A stretch of DNA of 57,290 nt from Acidimicrobiia bacterium (lineage in GTDB: Bacteria > Actinomycetota > Acidimicrobiia > Spongiisociales > UBA5794), in NCBI GenBank assembly GCA_030066715.1, contig JASJBC010000005.1:1-57290 (forward strand), written 5' to 3'. Position 1 is the stretch's first letter. The number at the start of each line of letters is the position of its first letter. A program made the position numbers and the translations under genes. Positions 8,701-16,674 of the stretch are shown one piece after another. The notes under the pieces are model-generated. The model searched no databases. It worked only from the letters and a program-made list of their open reading frames with translations, and was not told the DNA's origin.

Positions 8701-8779
8701 GTATCGCGAGATCGATCAGCAGATAGACGCCGCACAGGAGATCATCGACGAGATCTCGAGCAGAGGTAACGGGGGATGA
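5762..8779 (+). CDS. large multi-domain membrane protein with Pro/Asp/Glu-rich repeats and C-terminal coiled coil
   Basis: This 1005-residue protein starts at TTG 5762 behind GAGGAGG. Residues 1-190 contain about six hydrophobic helices, the last ending in an Ala-rich signal-like stretch (GVATPAVAADA). Residues 195-345 form a compact domain with two Cys (SELCDL, AICSTKVW), perhaps extracytoplasmic and sensor-like. An acidic linker follows, then another hydrophobic helix around 398-430. Residues 500-690 are Pro, Asp and Glu rich, including an exact-frame 28-residue tandem repeat (539-566, 567-594). Residues 725-1000 are charged, with heptad-like coiled-coil segments. It is co-oriented and nearly contiguous with the SH3-like membrane gene. 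I recognise no overall family; a cell-envelope scaffold or sensor is a guess. Confidence 0.8.
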   Translation: MGEGVARTIAIVSIILTVASLALAVVFARKRTRIRLGFDLARAGVGIGAILVMAAITQVTTPTAAIVIAVVVGAALGFAQGSALEISPGDRGFYAQRSPWGIALWGVGIVIMQGAGMASRTGTVRIGQTIAWFSVCLGVGLMVGRNGPLENAKKSLAGAGVAVLAAVLVAPAFVAGVATPAVAADAPERSHSELCDLVVAPLSPGLNPASYVMDSEWFDYEGATEPMAICSTKVWFLSGGGRIGFWVFQFATNSQAETHFAFNREQNQRWAGDDTEAIPLDVGKEAYAWRAVDRDEVVLIVDPPYVLQGNAMDNGGIEAIPAYEQVLEPMAATLDSLWAATDEAPSDGEDIDSDSTPAVADPDDSPSDAAPDERVVAPPPTGDDDEPIEPEEAAAQAIAGLIAAAAIGAITWTEAASEISRILGGLGSGAMPPTRTRTVVLSGAEAEAAISGGAGSSVAIPIDQQWDEHVVHPDHPPVREGRVGSVGIVRSVGPIARGPGGTVSVSVEVDAFDPAMPPIQLDPIIDTSPGPEPQPVPARPPEGWVPPLPDISETFEPTPDLDPLPGRPPEGWVPPLPDISETYEPTPDLDPLPGRPPPPLDEPPPPPEDELPPEPPPDGESPPDAPPEDEAPPDDEPQGDEAPDDDEALPDDAGPDDDSGELPDGPAPAVVLDPEEIEEWVRWGVERNRSPEDILQDIEGYNQARGGTGPVELPETLVQVDTPAGPVTVTAAEAARYDEAVAELARLSGERDALRGEIAELNEDATWWGGSGRLAGERLLAGTSDMITRVNLTERRVDEINDELARLARRPDPMIWDFERAGMATREEAFESWENRHSYGWHHDQIQQLQAEQKALEAQLKRDIQQYETTRDDNRRLENARERLAWIEDGTRPPERIDFETHSDPDQAYYDALEDWRTRDTSGRYFEEAERLRAEVAERESLTYVSDVEPARPGDHGTIFDRPAREMARIAEEQDRARAEYREIDQQIDAAQEIIDEISSRGNGG
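7376..7543 (+). repeat. 84-bp tandem repeat inside the large membrane protein gene
   Basis: There are two consecutive 84-bp units (7376-7459, 7460-7543), each encoding 28 residues beginning RPPEGWVPPLPDISET and ending DLDPLPG. A third unit begins (RPPPPLDEPP) but diverges. Unit length is a multiple of three, so copy-number change would keep the frame. Confidence 0.9.
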
Positions 8780-8818
8780 TCGCCAACCTCGTTGCAGATG
8801 GCTAGTGGAAAGGGGCAA

Positions 8819-9850
8819 ATGGTGCCTGCAGCACGTTGGACCGCAACCGATGCCTTGCCGGGGAGGGACAGCCCCGACGCCGCTGAAGCGCCCTCCGGCA
8901 GAGTCGAGGCAGGAACCGAGCTCACCGAGCTAGAGCGGCTCGGTTTGTGGGTTCGGGTCGAGACACCGGACGAGCATCGGTACTGGGTTGACGGTCGTCG
9001 GCTGGAGGAGCTAGCTCCGACAGAGAGCCCAACGGTTGCGGAACCTGCGCCCGCTGAGCCTGTTTCGCAGCCCGTTCCGCCACCACCGGTGGAACCGACA
9101 GCACCTCTTTGGGCTCCCACGCATACGGTCCCTCCGGAGGGCCTCCAGGCTTGGGCGCAGCCCCATCCTGCTGGACCGGTAGTCGCCAACCTGGCCGGTG
9201 GGGTCGAACTTCGGGTGCAGGAGCGTCGTGCCGACTGGGCGCACGTTGTCGCTGAGAACGGGTGGCAGGGCTGGGTGGACGGCCGCAGGCTCGTTGCGGC
9301 GCCGGCCCCGGCTTCTCCGCCTCCGCAGGCTCCGGCTTCACCGCCTCAGCAGCAGCAGGCTGTCCCCGCTGCACCTGCCGCCGAGGGCAAGCCCATCCCA
9401 ACCAAGACGATTTCCTTCTCGTGGCGATCCGGTGCGGCGTTTGCGGTCCTGGTCACCGTGTTCCTTCCCTGGCTAAGGCTTTCGTACAGTTTCGGCTCGG
9501 TTGATGCGACCGACGTGCCAGCGGCGTTTCTGTGGAGCCTCGATCCGGATTCGAGCTTCCCCAACATGGGCACGGTGATGATGGTCTTGGCCGCCGCCGT
9601 CCTGGCCACTGAGTTCGCAGATCGGTTCAAGCCATATCGGAAGTACGCCGCGTGGGCGACCGTCGGCGTTGCTGCGCTCTATCTCATCCAGACCTACCGC
9701 TTCTTCCTGGACTTCGAAGGCACATTCACCACGGCCTTCTCGACGATGTTCACGCAGGGATTTGCGATCGGGCCGTGGGTAGCGCTAGCCGCCGGGATAG
9801 TCCTGCTGGTCAAGCAGCCGGAAGATGAGCCGGCATCCACATCGGTCTAG
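8819..9850 (+). CDS. tandem SH3-like domain membrane protein
   Basis: This protein of about 343 residues has two similar N-terminal domains, each ending in WVDGRRL (near residues 58 and 155), consistent with bacterial SH3-like modules. A Pro/Ala/Gln-rich linker (about 165-195) leads to three or four hydrophobic helices in the C-terminal half (FAVLVTVFLPWLRL, MMVLAAAVLATEF, WATVGVAALYLI, WVALAAGIVLLV). I chose ATG 8819 because AAAGGGG lies just upstream and the first domain begins there; ATG 8798 and TTG 8792 are alternatives. The gene starts 39 bases after the 1005-residue protein, suggesting one transcript. Its TAG stop is shared with the convergent dehydrogenase gene. Ligand unknown. Confidence 0.75.
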   Translation: MVPAARWTATDALPGRDSPDAAEAPSGRVEAGTELTELERLGLWVRVETPDEHRYWVDGRRLEELAPTESPTVAEPAPAEPVSQPVPPPPVEPTAPLWAPTHTVPPEGLQAWAQPHPAGPVVANLAGGVELRVQERRADWAHVVAENGWQGWVDGRRLVAAPAPASPPPQAPASPPQQQQAVPAAPAAEGKPIPTKTISFSWRSGAAFAVLVTVFLPWLRLSYSFGSVDATDVPAAFLWSLDPDSSFPNMGTVMMVLAAAVLATEFADRFKPYRKYAAWATVGVAALYLIQTYRFFLDFEGTFTTAFSTMFTQGFAIGPWVALAAGIVLLVKQPEDEPASTSV

Positions 9851-10731
9851 CGAGAGATCTCCAGCCCGGCCATCTCTTCCAACGCCTTGACGAGGGCATG
9901 GTTGCCTTCGTGCCCGAGCCCGCGGCGTTGCAGCGCCCTGTACATCTGGAAGACGAGGCTCGTAGCTGGAAGGGGCACGGCCAACTCGTCGGCGGACTCG
10001 AGGACCAGACGCAAGTCCTTCTGCTGTAGGTCGATGGTGAAGCCGGGCCGCCAGTCGCGATCGACCATCTGCGGCCCACGATTGGCCAGCATCCACGAGC
10101 CCGCCGCGCCCCCCTTGACGGCCGCGATAGTCGCATCGAGATCCAACCCGCCTGCCTCGGCGAGCAGCAACCCTTCCGCAACGGCAAGCGCGTTGATAAC
10201 AACGAGCACCTGGTTCACCTGCTTGACCATTTGCCCCGCACCGATCGGGCCGACATGGGTGATGCTCGTTCCGTAGCTCTCCATGTACGGGTGGGCGCGA
10301 GCGACATCATCCTCGTTGCCGCCGACCATGATGGACAGCGTGCCGTTGACAGCGCCCTCGCTGCCGCCGCTGACCGGGGCATCGATCCAAGTTGCGCCCG
10401 CGTCGGCGACGGCTTCGGCAAGCCGTCTCGTAGCCGAGGCGCTGATGGTCGAGTGATCGACGACGAGTTTGCCTGCGCCAAGACCGTGAATCAGCCCACT
10501 ATCGCCGAGGGTCACGGCTTCGACGTCGGGCGTGTCCGACACGCACACCATGATGATGTCGCACGCCGCCGCCAACGCCGCAGGTGTCTCGGCGACCGAC
10601 GCACCTTTCGCGGCGACGTCCGCCGTCCTCTCCCTGGTTCGGTTCCACACCACGACGTCATGTCCGGCATCGATGAGATTGGCGGCCATGCCGCGTCCCA
10701 TGATCCCCATCCCGGCGTACCCGATCCTCAT
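9847..10731 (-). CDS. NAD(P)-dependent beta-hydroxyacid dehydrogenase (3-hydroxyisobutyrate dehydrogenase family)
   Basis: This 294-residue enzyme of the HIBADH/6-phosphogluconate dehydrogenase-like family oxidises beta-hydroxy acids, or reduces semialdehydes, with NAD(P). The start MRIGYAGMGIMGRGMA is the Rossmann GxGxxG fingerprint, followed by VVWNRT. DAPVSGGSEGAVNGTLSIMVGG is the substrate-binding signature, and GAGQMVKQVNQ carries the catalytic Lys. The start at 10731 follows GAGGGACGAG. The open frame extends 484 codons upstream but that part is antisense to other genes. The precise substrate (3-hydroxyisobutyrate, tartronate semialdehyde or succinic semialdehyde) is undetermined. Confidence 0.9.
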   Translation of the reverse strand: MRIGYAGMGIMGRGMAANLIDAGHDVVVWNRTRERTADVAAKGASVAETPAALAAACDIIMVCVSDTPDVEAVTLGDSGLIHGLGAGKLVVDHSTISASATRRLAEAVADAGATWIDAPVSGGSEGAVNGTLSIMVGGNEDDVARAHPYMESYGTSITHVGPIGAGQMVKQVNQVLVVINALAVAEGLLLAEAGGLDLDATIAAVKGGAAGSWMLANRGPQMVDRDWRPGFTIDLQQKDLRLVLESADELAVPLPATSLVFQMYRALQRRGLGHEGNHALVKALEEMAGLEISR

Positions 10732-10887
10732 CTCGTCCCTCGTTTCGCTGGTTGCGGTCACGCTAGCAATGGGACTTCGGTGACGTATGGCCCCTAGGCA
10801 CGGGTCGGTGACGGCGATACCTTCGCAGTAGGCGCTGCTTCTGCGCGCCGGTCGGTTTCGGGTAAATACGGGGTAACGGAGGATCCG

Positions 10888-11367
10888 ATGACGACGATGA
10901 AGGAAGCCGCAGCTGAGTTCCTGTCCAAGAAGCGGATCGCCGTTGCCGGTGTATCTCGCGAGTCCGGAGGAGCCCATGGTGGGAACCCGGTCTACCTCCG
11001 GCTGCGTGACCGCGGCTACGACGTGTTTCCGGTGAACCCGAACGCAGACACCGTCGAGGGTGACAGTGCGTACCCGAATCTGGGCACCATTCCCGGGGGT
11101 GTCGAGGCAGTCGTCATTGCGACGCACCCGAAAGTGGCGCGCGACGTCATGCAGGAATGCATCGATCTCGAGATCAAGCACGTCTGGATGCATCGGGGCC
11201 CAGGCGGGGGCAGTGTTAACCACGATGCGGCTGAGATGGGTCGCGGGGCCGGGCTCACGGTGCTGGAGGGTGGCTGCCCGCTGATGTACGCGCAAACTGC
11301 GGACATGGGGCACAAGGTGCTCCGCGGAGTGCTCTCGCTGGTCGGTCGTATCCCGCGTGAGGTCTAG
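10888..11367 (+). CDS. CoA-binding domain protein (YccU-like)
   Basis: This 159-residue single-domain protein of the CoA-binding (Rossmann-like) family resembles YccU and the N-terminus of acyl-CoA synthetase (ADP-forming). Visible are KRIAVAGVSRESGG, GYDVFPVNPNADTVEG, a predicted loop EAVVIATHP, and the C-terminal LEGGCPLMYAQTADMG with the conserved Cys. The start has a GGAGGATCCG ribosome site. It stands between two minus-strand oxidoreductases and converges with the second. Molecular role is unknown for stand-alone members. Confidence 0.88.
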   Translation: MTTMKEAAAEFLSKKRIAVAGVSRESGGAHGGNPVYLRLRDRGYDVFPVNPNADTVEGDSAYPNLGTIPGGVEAVVIATHPKVARDVMQECIDLEIKHVWMHRGPGGGSVNHDAAEMGRGAGLTVLEGGCPLMYAQTADMGHKVLRGVLSLVGRIPREV

Positions 11368-11382
11368 GTCGGGTACTCTCCA

Positions 11383-11432
11383 CGTTCTTGCGTACCACAG
11401 TTCCAAATGCGGGACGCAGATCCGCAAGAACG
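11383..11432. terminator. long-loop inverted repeat between convergent genes
   Basis: CGTTCTTGCG (11383-11392) and CGCAAGAACG (11423-11432) form a perfect 10-bp stem around a 30-nt loop. It lies between the stops of the CoA-binding and Gfo/Idh/MocA genes, so a bidirectional terminator is likely. A protein-binding palindrome is the alternative. Confidence 0.5.
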
Positions 11433-11441
11433 GGAATGCCG

Positions 11442-12569
11442 CTAGGTCACGGCTACCGGCCGGTGCTCCCGGGCGGAGATCAGCGCCGCCTCCAGCACAC
11501 GCTGCGTTTGCAGGGCATCGGCAAAGTCGGGCATCGGCACCAACGGTTCGCCGCCGGCGATACTCACGACGATGTCGCGGGCCTGATTGATGAAGGCGTG
11601 CTCGTAGCCGAGCCCATGCCCGGTCGGCCACCACGCAGCGGCGTACGGGTGGTCCTCGTTGGTTGCGAAGATGGTCGTCCATCCCCGCTCTCCGCGGGCG
11701 GCGTCGGTGCGATAGACATCCAGTTCGTTCATTCGCTCGAAGTTGAACCGCAAGGCACCGCGCTCGCCGTGGATTTCGATGCGATTGCCGTTCAGATAGC
11801 CGGTGGCAAGGCGTGTCGCCTCGAAGCTGGCGACCGCGCCACCCTGCATGCGAGCTAGGAACAACACCGCGTCGTCCACGGTGCTTGCCGAGGTCTGATC
11901 TCCGTCGGTTCGCTCCGAGATGAACGTCTCCTCGATGGCGCCTTCCACGGAAACGATCTCCTCGCCTGTAATGAACCGGGCCGCATCGACGATGTGGGCG
12001 TTGAGATCCCCGTGGGCGCCCGAGCCGGCGATGTCCCCCTGGAACCGCCACCGCATCGGTGTATCGGGTCCTCCCCACGACTGCAGGTAGGTGGCTCGGA
12101 CGTGATAGATCCGCCCGATGGCACCGCTTGCCACCAAACGGTGAGCAAGGGCAACGGCCGGTACCCGGCGGTAGTTGAACCAAACAAAGGTCTTGCCGGG
12201 AGCGTTCGCGGCGGCTGCGGCCATGGCTTCTGCGTCTTCGATAGTCCCGGCGAGGGGTTTCTCACAGGCAACGTGCTTGCCCGCCTCGAGCGCAGCGATT
12301 GCGGCTTCGGCGTGCACGTTGTTGGGAGTGCCGATGTCGACGAGGTCGATCAGAGGGTTGGTCACTGCGGCTCGCCAGTCGGTCGTGTGGTTGTCCCACC
12401 CCCATTGCTCGGCAAAGGCGGCGAGTTCCTCCGGATTGCGAGCCACCACCGTGTCCTGGTGAGGGAGAAGCGGCAGTTCGAAGAAGTGCCCGACCTGAGA
12501 CCACGCGTTCGAATGCGCTCGCCCCATGAACTTGGATCCGAGCATGGCGATGTTGAGCCGGTTGGTCAT
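11442..12569 (-). CDS. Gfo/Idh/MocA family oxidoreductase
   Basis: This 375-residue NAD(P)-dependent sugar or inositol dehydrogenase-like protein begins with NIAMLGSKFMGRAHSNAW, the Rossmann motif of the family. It continues with VDIGTPNNVHAEAAIAALEAGKHVACEKPLAG, in which the EKP is the hallmark catalytic Lys site. The C-terminal alpha/beta domain includes GAHGDLNAHIVDAARF with the conserved Asp/His region. It starts 27 bases after the large SARP-type regulator in the same direction with an AAGGAG ribosome site, so the two probably share a transcript. Substrate is unknown; myo-inositol or a sugar acid is possible. Confidence 0.9.
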   Translation of the reverse strand: MTNRLNIAMLGSKFMGRAHSNAWSQVGHFFELPLLPHQDTVVARNPEELAAFAEQWGWDNHTTDWRAAVTNPLIDLVDIGTPNNVHAEAAIAALEAGKHVACEKPLAGTIEDAEAMAAAAANAPGKTFVWFNYRRVPAVALAHRLVASGAIGRIYHVRATYLQSWGGPDTPMRWRFQGDIAGSGAHGDLNAHIVDAARFITGEEIVSVEGAIEETFISERTDGDQTSASTVDDAVLFLARMQGGAVASFEATRLATGYLNGNRIEIHGERGALRFNFERMNELDVYRTDAARGERGWTTIFATNEDHPYAAAWWPTGHGLGYEHAFINQARDIVVSIAGGEPLVPMPDFADALQTQRVLEAALISAREHRPVAVT

Positions 12570-12596
12570 GGGTCTCCTTGCGATCTGCTTTCGAGG

Positions 12597-15500
12597 CTAG
12601 CCGCCGGCCTCAGACTGCAATCGGGCCTCGTCCGGCTTTGGTGAGCGCAGGGCCTGGAGGGCCAGCGACCGGTACTGGTCAGCTCGCAGCTCACCCCCCT
12701 CGGCAAGGGTCGCAAGGAAGGCACCACCGAGGGTGCGCTCGGCATCGGCCCGCACCTCGCCGACCTGCGGGGTGCCGTTTGTGGGGACGCGCACAGACTC
12801 GCGCAGTGCATCCGCAGCACCGAGGAGCCTTGCTGCGGTCCGGTACTCGCCTGCATTGGATGCGATGACTGCGGCGCCCTCGAGGATTCGGGCCGTAGCA
12901 ACGCCGTCCTGTTGATCAGCCTGGAAACCGGCTCGGAATGCCTCCGCAGCGTCCCCTGCGCTACCAATCAGGAGGTGAGCCCATCCCCGTGATCCCCAGA
13001 TGTATGCCTTCGCAACCTCGTCCCCGCAGATCTCAGCCAGCGAATATGCCTCGTCGAAGTGACGGGTCGCCGACTCCATGTCCCCGTTGCGCACTGCCAT
13101 CTCGCCTTGGCCGTAGCGGATGGTCGCCAGACTGCGGTCGAGGCCGTGCTGCTCGGCGAGTTCCGAGGCAACGGCGACGTGCTCGGCGACGGCTTCGGAC
13201 CGGCCCAGTTCGACTGCCATCGCTCCCAACTCGATACGGAAATGAACGAGCGTCTCTGCCGGGGCTCTTGCCGATGTGGCCAGGCGGAGAGCCTCGTGAT
13301 GCATCTCCATTGCCTCCTCGTACCTGCCCTGAGCTCGTGCGGTTCGGGCCAGCCTGTCGGTGTTCTCGGTCCTGAGGATGATGTCGTCTGCTGCAGTCGC
13401 CAACTCGTAGGACGTCCGGTAGAGGTCCTCCGCGCCGGCGTAGTCCCCCAGGGCCAGCCGAACCGACCCCAAGTTGAAGCTGACAACCTCGACCGCGGCA
13501 TCGATCCCGCGTGCGCGAGCATCGTCGAGCACCTCGCTCATCATCCTGTCTGCCACTTCCAGCTCGCCCCTGGTGCCGCGAATGAAGCCTTCCATCGCCC
13601 GTGCGCCCAGCTGTGTGGTGTGCTCGCCGAGTTGCTCCAGCATGTTGACCGCATCGGCGACCAGTTCGATCGCGTCGAAGTTGACCAGATCGCTCGATTC
13701 GACGCGCAAGCTCTCTGAAATCAATGCGCTCGGACCGAACCTGATGTTCGATCTGCTGATGGGACTCGGGGCAGAGGGCACCGTCGACAGGTAGGCGAGC
13801 GTCAGCAACCCGTGTGCACGCTGCAGCGAGGGCTCCGTGGTCGCCGCAAGCGCTCGGGCCAGAGACCGAAGCACCGCCGACTCGGGCCTGATCCCCGTCC
13901 ACCGGTAACGGGGGCCGGTGATGATCTCGAGAGCGGTTTGCGGTTCGTGGTCGATGGCCCAGTCGAAGGCCGAGTCGATGTTCCATTGCTCCCGGCGCAG
14001 TCGCTTGACCACCGGCGCAGGGTCAGGTCCGAGCAGGTCCGGCCACGACTCTTGGGAGAGCTTGGCCAGCCACCGTGCGTGGCGCTGCCGTGCCCCATGG
14101 CTTTCACCCATGCCTGCAAGCAGGTCTTGACCAGCCTCCCTGATCGTCGCCAGCTGCGAGAAGCGTGCCGAGGTCCCTTCCGGGCGTGCCGGTGTGACCA
14201 GCGAGTGCTCGACAAGGGCGAGGATCAAGTCTGCAACGGGTCCCTTGTCTGTAACCAGCGGACCGATTACCGCCTCCGCCGCCTCCAGGTCCCAGGTGTC
14301 GGGGATGACCGAAACGGCGGCGAACGCGGCTCGCTCCGCGGGATCGAGCCGACGCAGGCTCCACTCGATTGCCGAGCTGAGTGATGAGTGTCGATCGGAA
14401 ATCGGGCCGCGGCTCCGCAGCGAGCCCGTCGAATCTCGCAGGCCGCTTGCGACCTCTTCGGGGGTCAGGGCGAAGCACTGGGAGGCGGCCAGTTCGATGG
14501 CGAGGGGCAGGCCGTCCAGCCTCTCGACGATCTCCCGTACGGCGTCCGTGCTCGCAAGATCGCTCGCCGATATGCGGGGCATCACGTCGAGCACCCGATC
14601 GACGAAGAGCGCAACGGCGTCGGTCGATCCTGCAGGTCCGGTCTTGGCGGTGCCCAGCGGTCGGAGCTGCCACACGTGCTCCCCGGCGGTCGCAAAGCGC
14701 CGGCGGCTGGTGGCGATGACGTCGACGTCTCGGGTGTTGCCGAGGACGGTACGGGTCAGCGCTGCTGCCCCGGCGAGGACTTGCTCGCAGTTGTCGAGGA
14801 TCAACAATGCACGGCGTCTCCGCAGCAACCCGATGAGACGCTCTGCGGAGTCGCCCTGGCCTTCCGGATCCAGGGCGGCCATCACCGCGCTCAGAACGCC
14901 GTTGTCGTCCTCGACGCCGGCCAGCCGAACGAAGACGACGCCGTCCGGATAACTGGGCGCAACCCTGTGACCCAGCTCGGTGACGAGCCTCGTCTTGCCG
15001 ACACCGCCGGGCCCAACCAGCGTCACGTGGCGCGACTCGGTCAGCATCTGCTCCACTCGGGCGAGTTCCTCGTGGCGCCCGATGAACGAAGTGTCGGTTG
15101 CGGGAAGGTTGGAGAGAGATCGAGACGGTGGTGTCGGCGGCGGAGGAGGGGTCGTCTCCTGGTCGATGTCCAGGTCGGGATCTTGGATGAGCATCCGATC
15201 CTCCAGCTGCCTCATCTCGCCGCTGGGCTCGATGCCGACCGTTCCCATTGCGGTGCGGGCCCGGTGGTAGGTGCGCAGTGCGTCTGCCTGCCGGCCGGAT
15301 CGATAGAGCGCCAGCATCAGTTGGCGCCAGAGAGTCTCGCTGGTCGGGAATCTCGCCACGAGCGATTCCAGGTCGGCGACGCCCGATTGATGCTCACCGA
15401 GATCGAGGCGAGCTGCCATGAGTCGCTCATTGGCCTGGAGTTGGAGTTCGTTGAGGCGACGGATCTCAGTCTGGGCGAACTCCTCGTACTCGACGTCGCC

Positions 15501-15914
15501 GTAGGCTGCACCGCGCCACATGCGTAACGCTTCGCGGAGGAGGTCCCTTATCCGGCGAGGGTCTGTTGCCGCAGAGGCGTCGGCCACCAATTGCTCGAAC
15601 CGATGCCAGTCGATTTGTTCGACGTTGACCGCCAGCCGGTAGCCGGAGGGGACCCGTTCGATGACCGAAGCATCCGCGGTGCCATCCGGTTGCAGCACAC
15701 GGCGGAGACGCGAGACCGCCGTCTGCAAGGCCGCTGTCGGATCGGTCGGACCCTGCTCGCCCCACACCGCTGCGACGAGCACTTCGTCGGCGACGTCATC
15801 GCCCGCAGCCATCAGAAGCACGGTGAGGATGGCCCGCTCCCGTGACCCGCGGATGATGATCGGCTCTCCATTGTCCCCACGGACATCGAGGGGGCCGAGC
15901 ACTTTGAACTCCAT
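12597..15914 (-). CDS. AfsR/SARP-type transcriptional regulator with NB-ARC and TPR domains
   Basis: This 1105-residue regulator has an N-terminal winged helix (EFKVLGPLDVRGDNG to about 95), a bacterial transcriptional activator domain (about 98-245), and a Pro-rich linker (PPPPPTPPSR). The NB-ARC/STAND ATPase follows, with Walker A GPGGVGKTRL near residue 300 and Walker B ALLILDNCEQ near 367. Helical TPR-like repeats fill roughly 650-1090. Such STAND proteins are ATP-switched activators. The leaderless-type promoter (TAATGT 6 nt before the ATG) and close spacing to the downstream Gfo/Idh/MocA gene suggest it drives its own operon. The inducing signal is unknown. Confidence 0.92.
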   Translation of the reverse strand: MEFKVLGPLDVRGDNGEPIIIRGSRERAILTVLLMAAGDDVADEVLVAAVWGEQGPTDPTAALQTAVSRLRRVLQPDGTADASVIERVPSGYRLAVNVEQIDWHRFEQLVADASAATDPRRIRDLLREALRMWRGAAYGDVEYEEFAQTEIRRLNELQLQANERLMAARLDLGEHQSGVADLESLVARFPTSETLWRQLMLALYRSGRQADALRTYHRARTAMGTVGIEPSGEMRQLEDRMLIQDPDLDIDQETTPPPPPTPPSRSLSNLPATDTSFIGRHEELARVEQMLTESRHVTLVGPGGVGKTRLVTELGHRVAPSYPDGVVFVRLAGVEDDNGVLSAVMAALDPEGQGDSAERLIGLLRRRRALLILDNCEQVLAGAAALTRTVLGNTRDVDVIATSRRRFATAGEHVWQLRPLGTAKTGPAGSTDAVALFVDRVLDVMPRISASDLASTDAVREIVERLDGLPLAIELAASQCFALTPEEVASGLRDSTGSLRSRGPISDRHSSLSSAIEWSLRRLDPAERAAFAAVSVIPDTWDLEAAEAVIGPLVTDKGPVADLILALVEHSLVTPARPEGTSARFSQLATIREAGQDLLAGMGESHGARQRHARWLAKLSQESWPDLLGPDPAPVVKRLRREQWNIDSAFDWAIDHEPQTALEIITGPRYRWTGIRPESAVLRSLARALAATTEPSLQRAHGLLTLAYLSTVPSAPSPISRSNIRFGPSALISESLRVESSDLVNFDAIELVADAVNMLEQLGEHTTQLGARAMEGFIRGTRGELEVADRMMSEVLDDARARGIDAAVEVVSFNLGSVRLALGDYAGAEDLYRTSYELATAADDIILRTENTDRLARTARAQGRYEEAMEMHHEALRLATSARAPAETLVHFRIELGAMAVELGRSEAVAEHVAVASELAEQHGLDRSLATIRYGQGEMAVRNGDMESATRHFDEAYSLAEICGDEVAKAYIWGSRGWAHLLIGSAGDAAEAFRAGFQADQQDGVATARILEGAAVIASNAGEYRTAARLLGAADALRESVRVPTNGTPQVGEVRADAERTLGGAFLATLAEGGELRADQYRSLALQALRSPKPDEARLQSEAGG

Positions 15915-15920
15915 GCCACC

Positions 15921-15926
15921 ACATTA
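15921..15926 (-). promoter_or_regulatory. -10 box (TAATGT) of leaderless regulator gene
   Basis: On the minus strand TAATGT ends 6 nt before the ATG at 15914, with no ribosome site between. This matches the leaderless spacing seen elsewhere in the window. Confidence 0.5.
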
Positions 15927-16039
15927 TCCCTGGGAGCGGACCAGCGGCGGTGATGGGGTGTCACTTGTGGTGAGGGATCGGGCGCTTCCACGCCTACTCA
16001 GGGTCGGGATCCGTCGGCGCGCAATCACGGAGGTTGCGA

Positions 16040-16507
16040 TCAGTCTGTTTCGTGGAGCATGGTGACCGAGTAGCCGTCGGTGGCGACGGCCTCGAAACCG
16101 AAACGTGCATAGAGGCGGATCGCAGGATTGCGGCTGTCGACGCTCAGACTGCACCGGGGCACGGCCTGGAGAAGACGTCGCAGCAGCGCACTCCCGACGC
16201 CCTGGCCGCGATGCTTTTCGACAACGGCGATCGACAGTTCCGGTGCGTCGTCGTCGACGTAGCCGTACCCGGGGTCCTCGCTCGTGAACCAGCGGACCCA
16301 GGCGGCGCCGATCGGTTCGAGGTCCTCGGCGATGAAGCCGACGTCCCCGGCCCGTGTCCCAAAACCGACCACGTGATGTGCAATCTTTGGTGCGTTGAGC
16401 GCATCTCGTGGAAACGGGGGTTTGCCCGGCGGAACGAACAGCGCCAGATAGAGCATGTCGCGCAGGAAACCCTCGTCGGTCCGAACCGCCGGTCGCAGCG
16501 TCGCCAT
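16040..16507 (-). CDS. GNAT family N-acetyltransferase
   Basis: This 155-residue single-domain GNAT enzyme transfers an acetyl group from acetyl-CoA to an amine. The core is LSIAVVEKHRGQGVGSALLRRLL, containing the acetyl-CoA pyrophosphate-binding RGQGVGS. C-terminal NPAIRLYARFGFEAV is the usual final helix-strand. The N-terminal half is Trp/Asp rich (WVRWFTSEDPGYGY). It begins at an ATG 6 nt after a TAGCCT box, with no ribosome site. The substrate cannot be inferred. Confidence 0.88.
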   Translation of the reverse strand: MATLRPAVRTDEGFLRDMLYLALFVPPGKPPFPRDALNAPKIAHHVVGFGTRAGDVGFIAEDLEPIGAAWVRWFTSEDPGYGYVDDDAPELSIAVVEKHRGQGVGSALLRRLLQAVPRCSLSVDSRNPAIRLYARFGFEAVATDGYSVTMLHETD

Positions 16508-16513
16508 ACTGTC

Positions 16514-16519
16514 AGGCTA
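16514..16519 (-). promoter_or_regulatory. -10 box (TAGCCT) of leaderless acetyltransferase gene
   Basis: TAGCCT on the minus strand is separated from the ATG at 16507 by 6 nt. The pattern is identical to other leaderless starts in the window. Confidence 0.5.
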
Positions 16520-16674
16520 CGCCGAGGAAGCGTGATGCGGGGATGGGCGGCGCTGGTGCAGTGCGTGTCGCAACCATCTGGGAGATGCCGGAACCGGCCT
16601 GGTGCACAGCCCGAGGGCCGTTCGCCTCTGGACACACCGCCGACCCGGGTCCAAGGTGAAGACGGAGGCCCACC

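Noticed and set aside
10732..12183. 484-codon upstream extension of the minus-strand dehydrogenase
   Set aside because: It is antisense to the CoA-binding gene and in a different frame within the Gfo/Idh/MocA gene; the Rossmann start MRIGYAGMG at 10731 fits the family and has a ribosome site.
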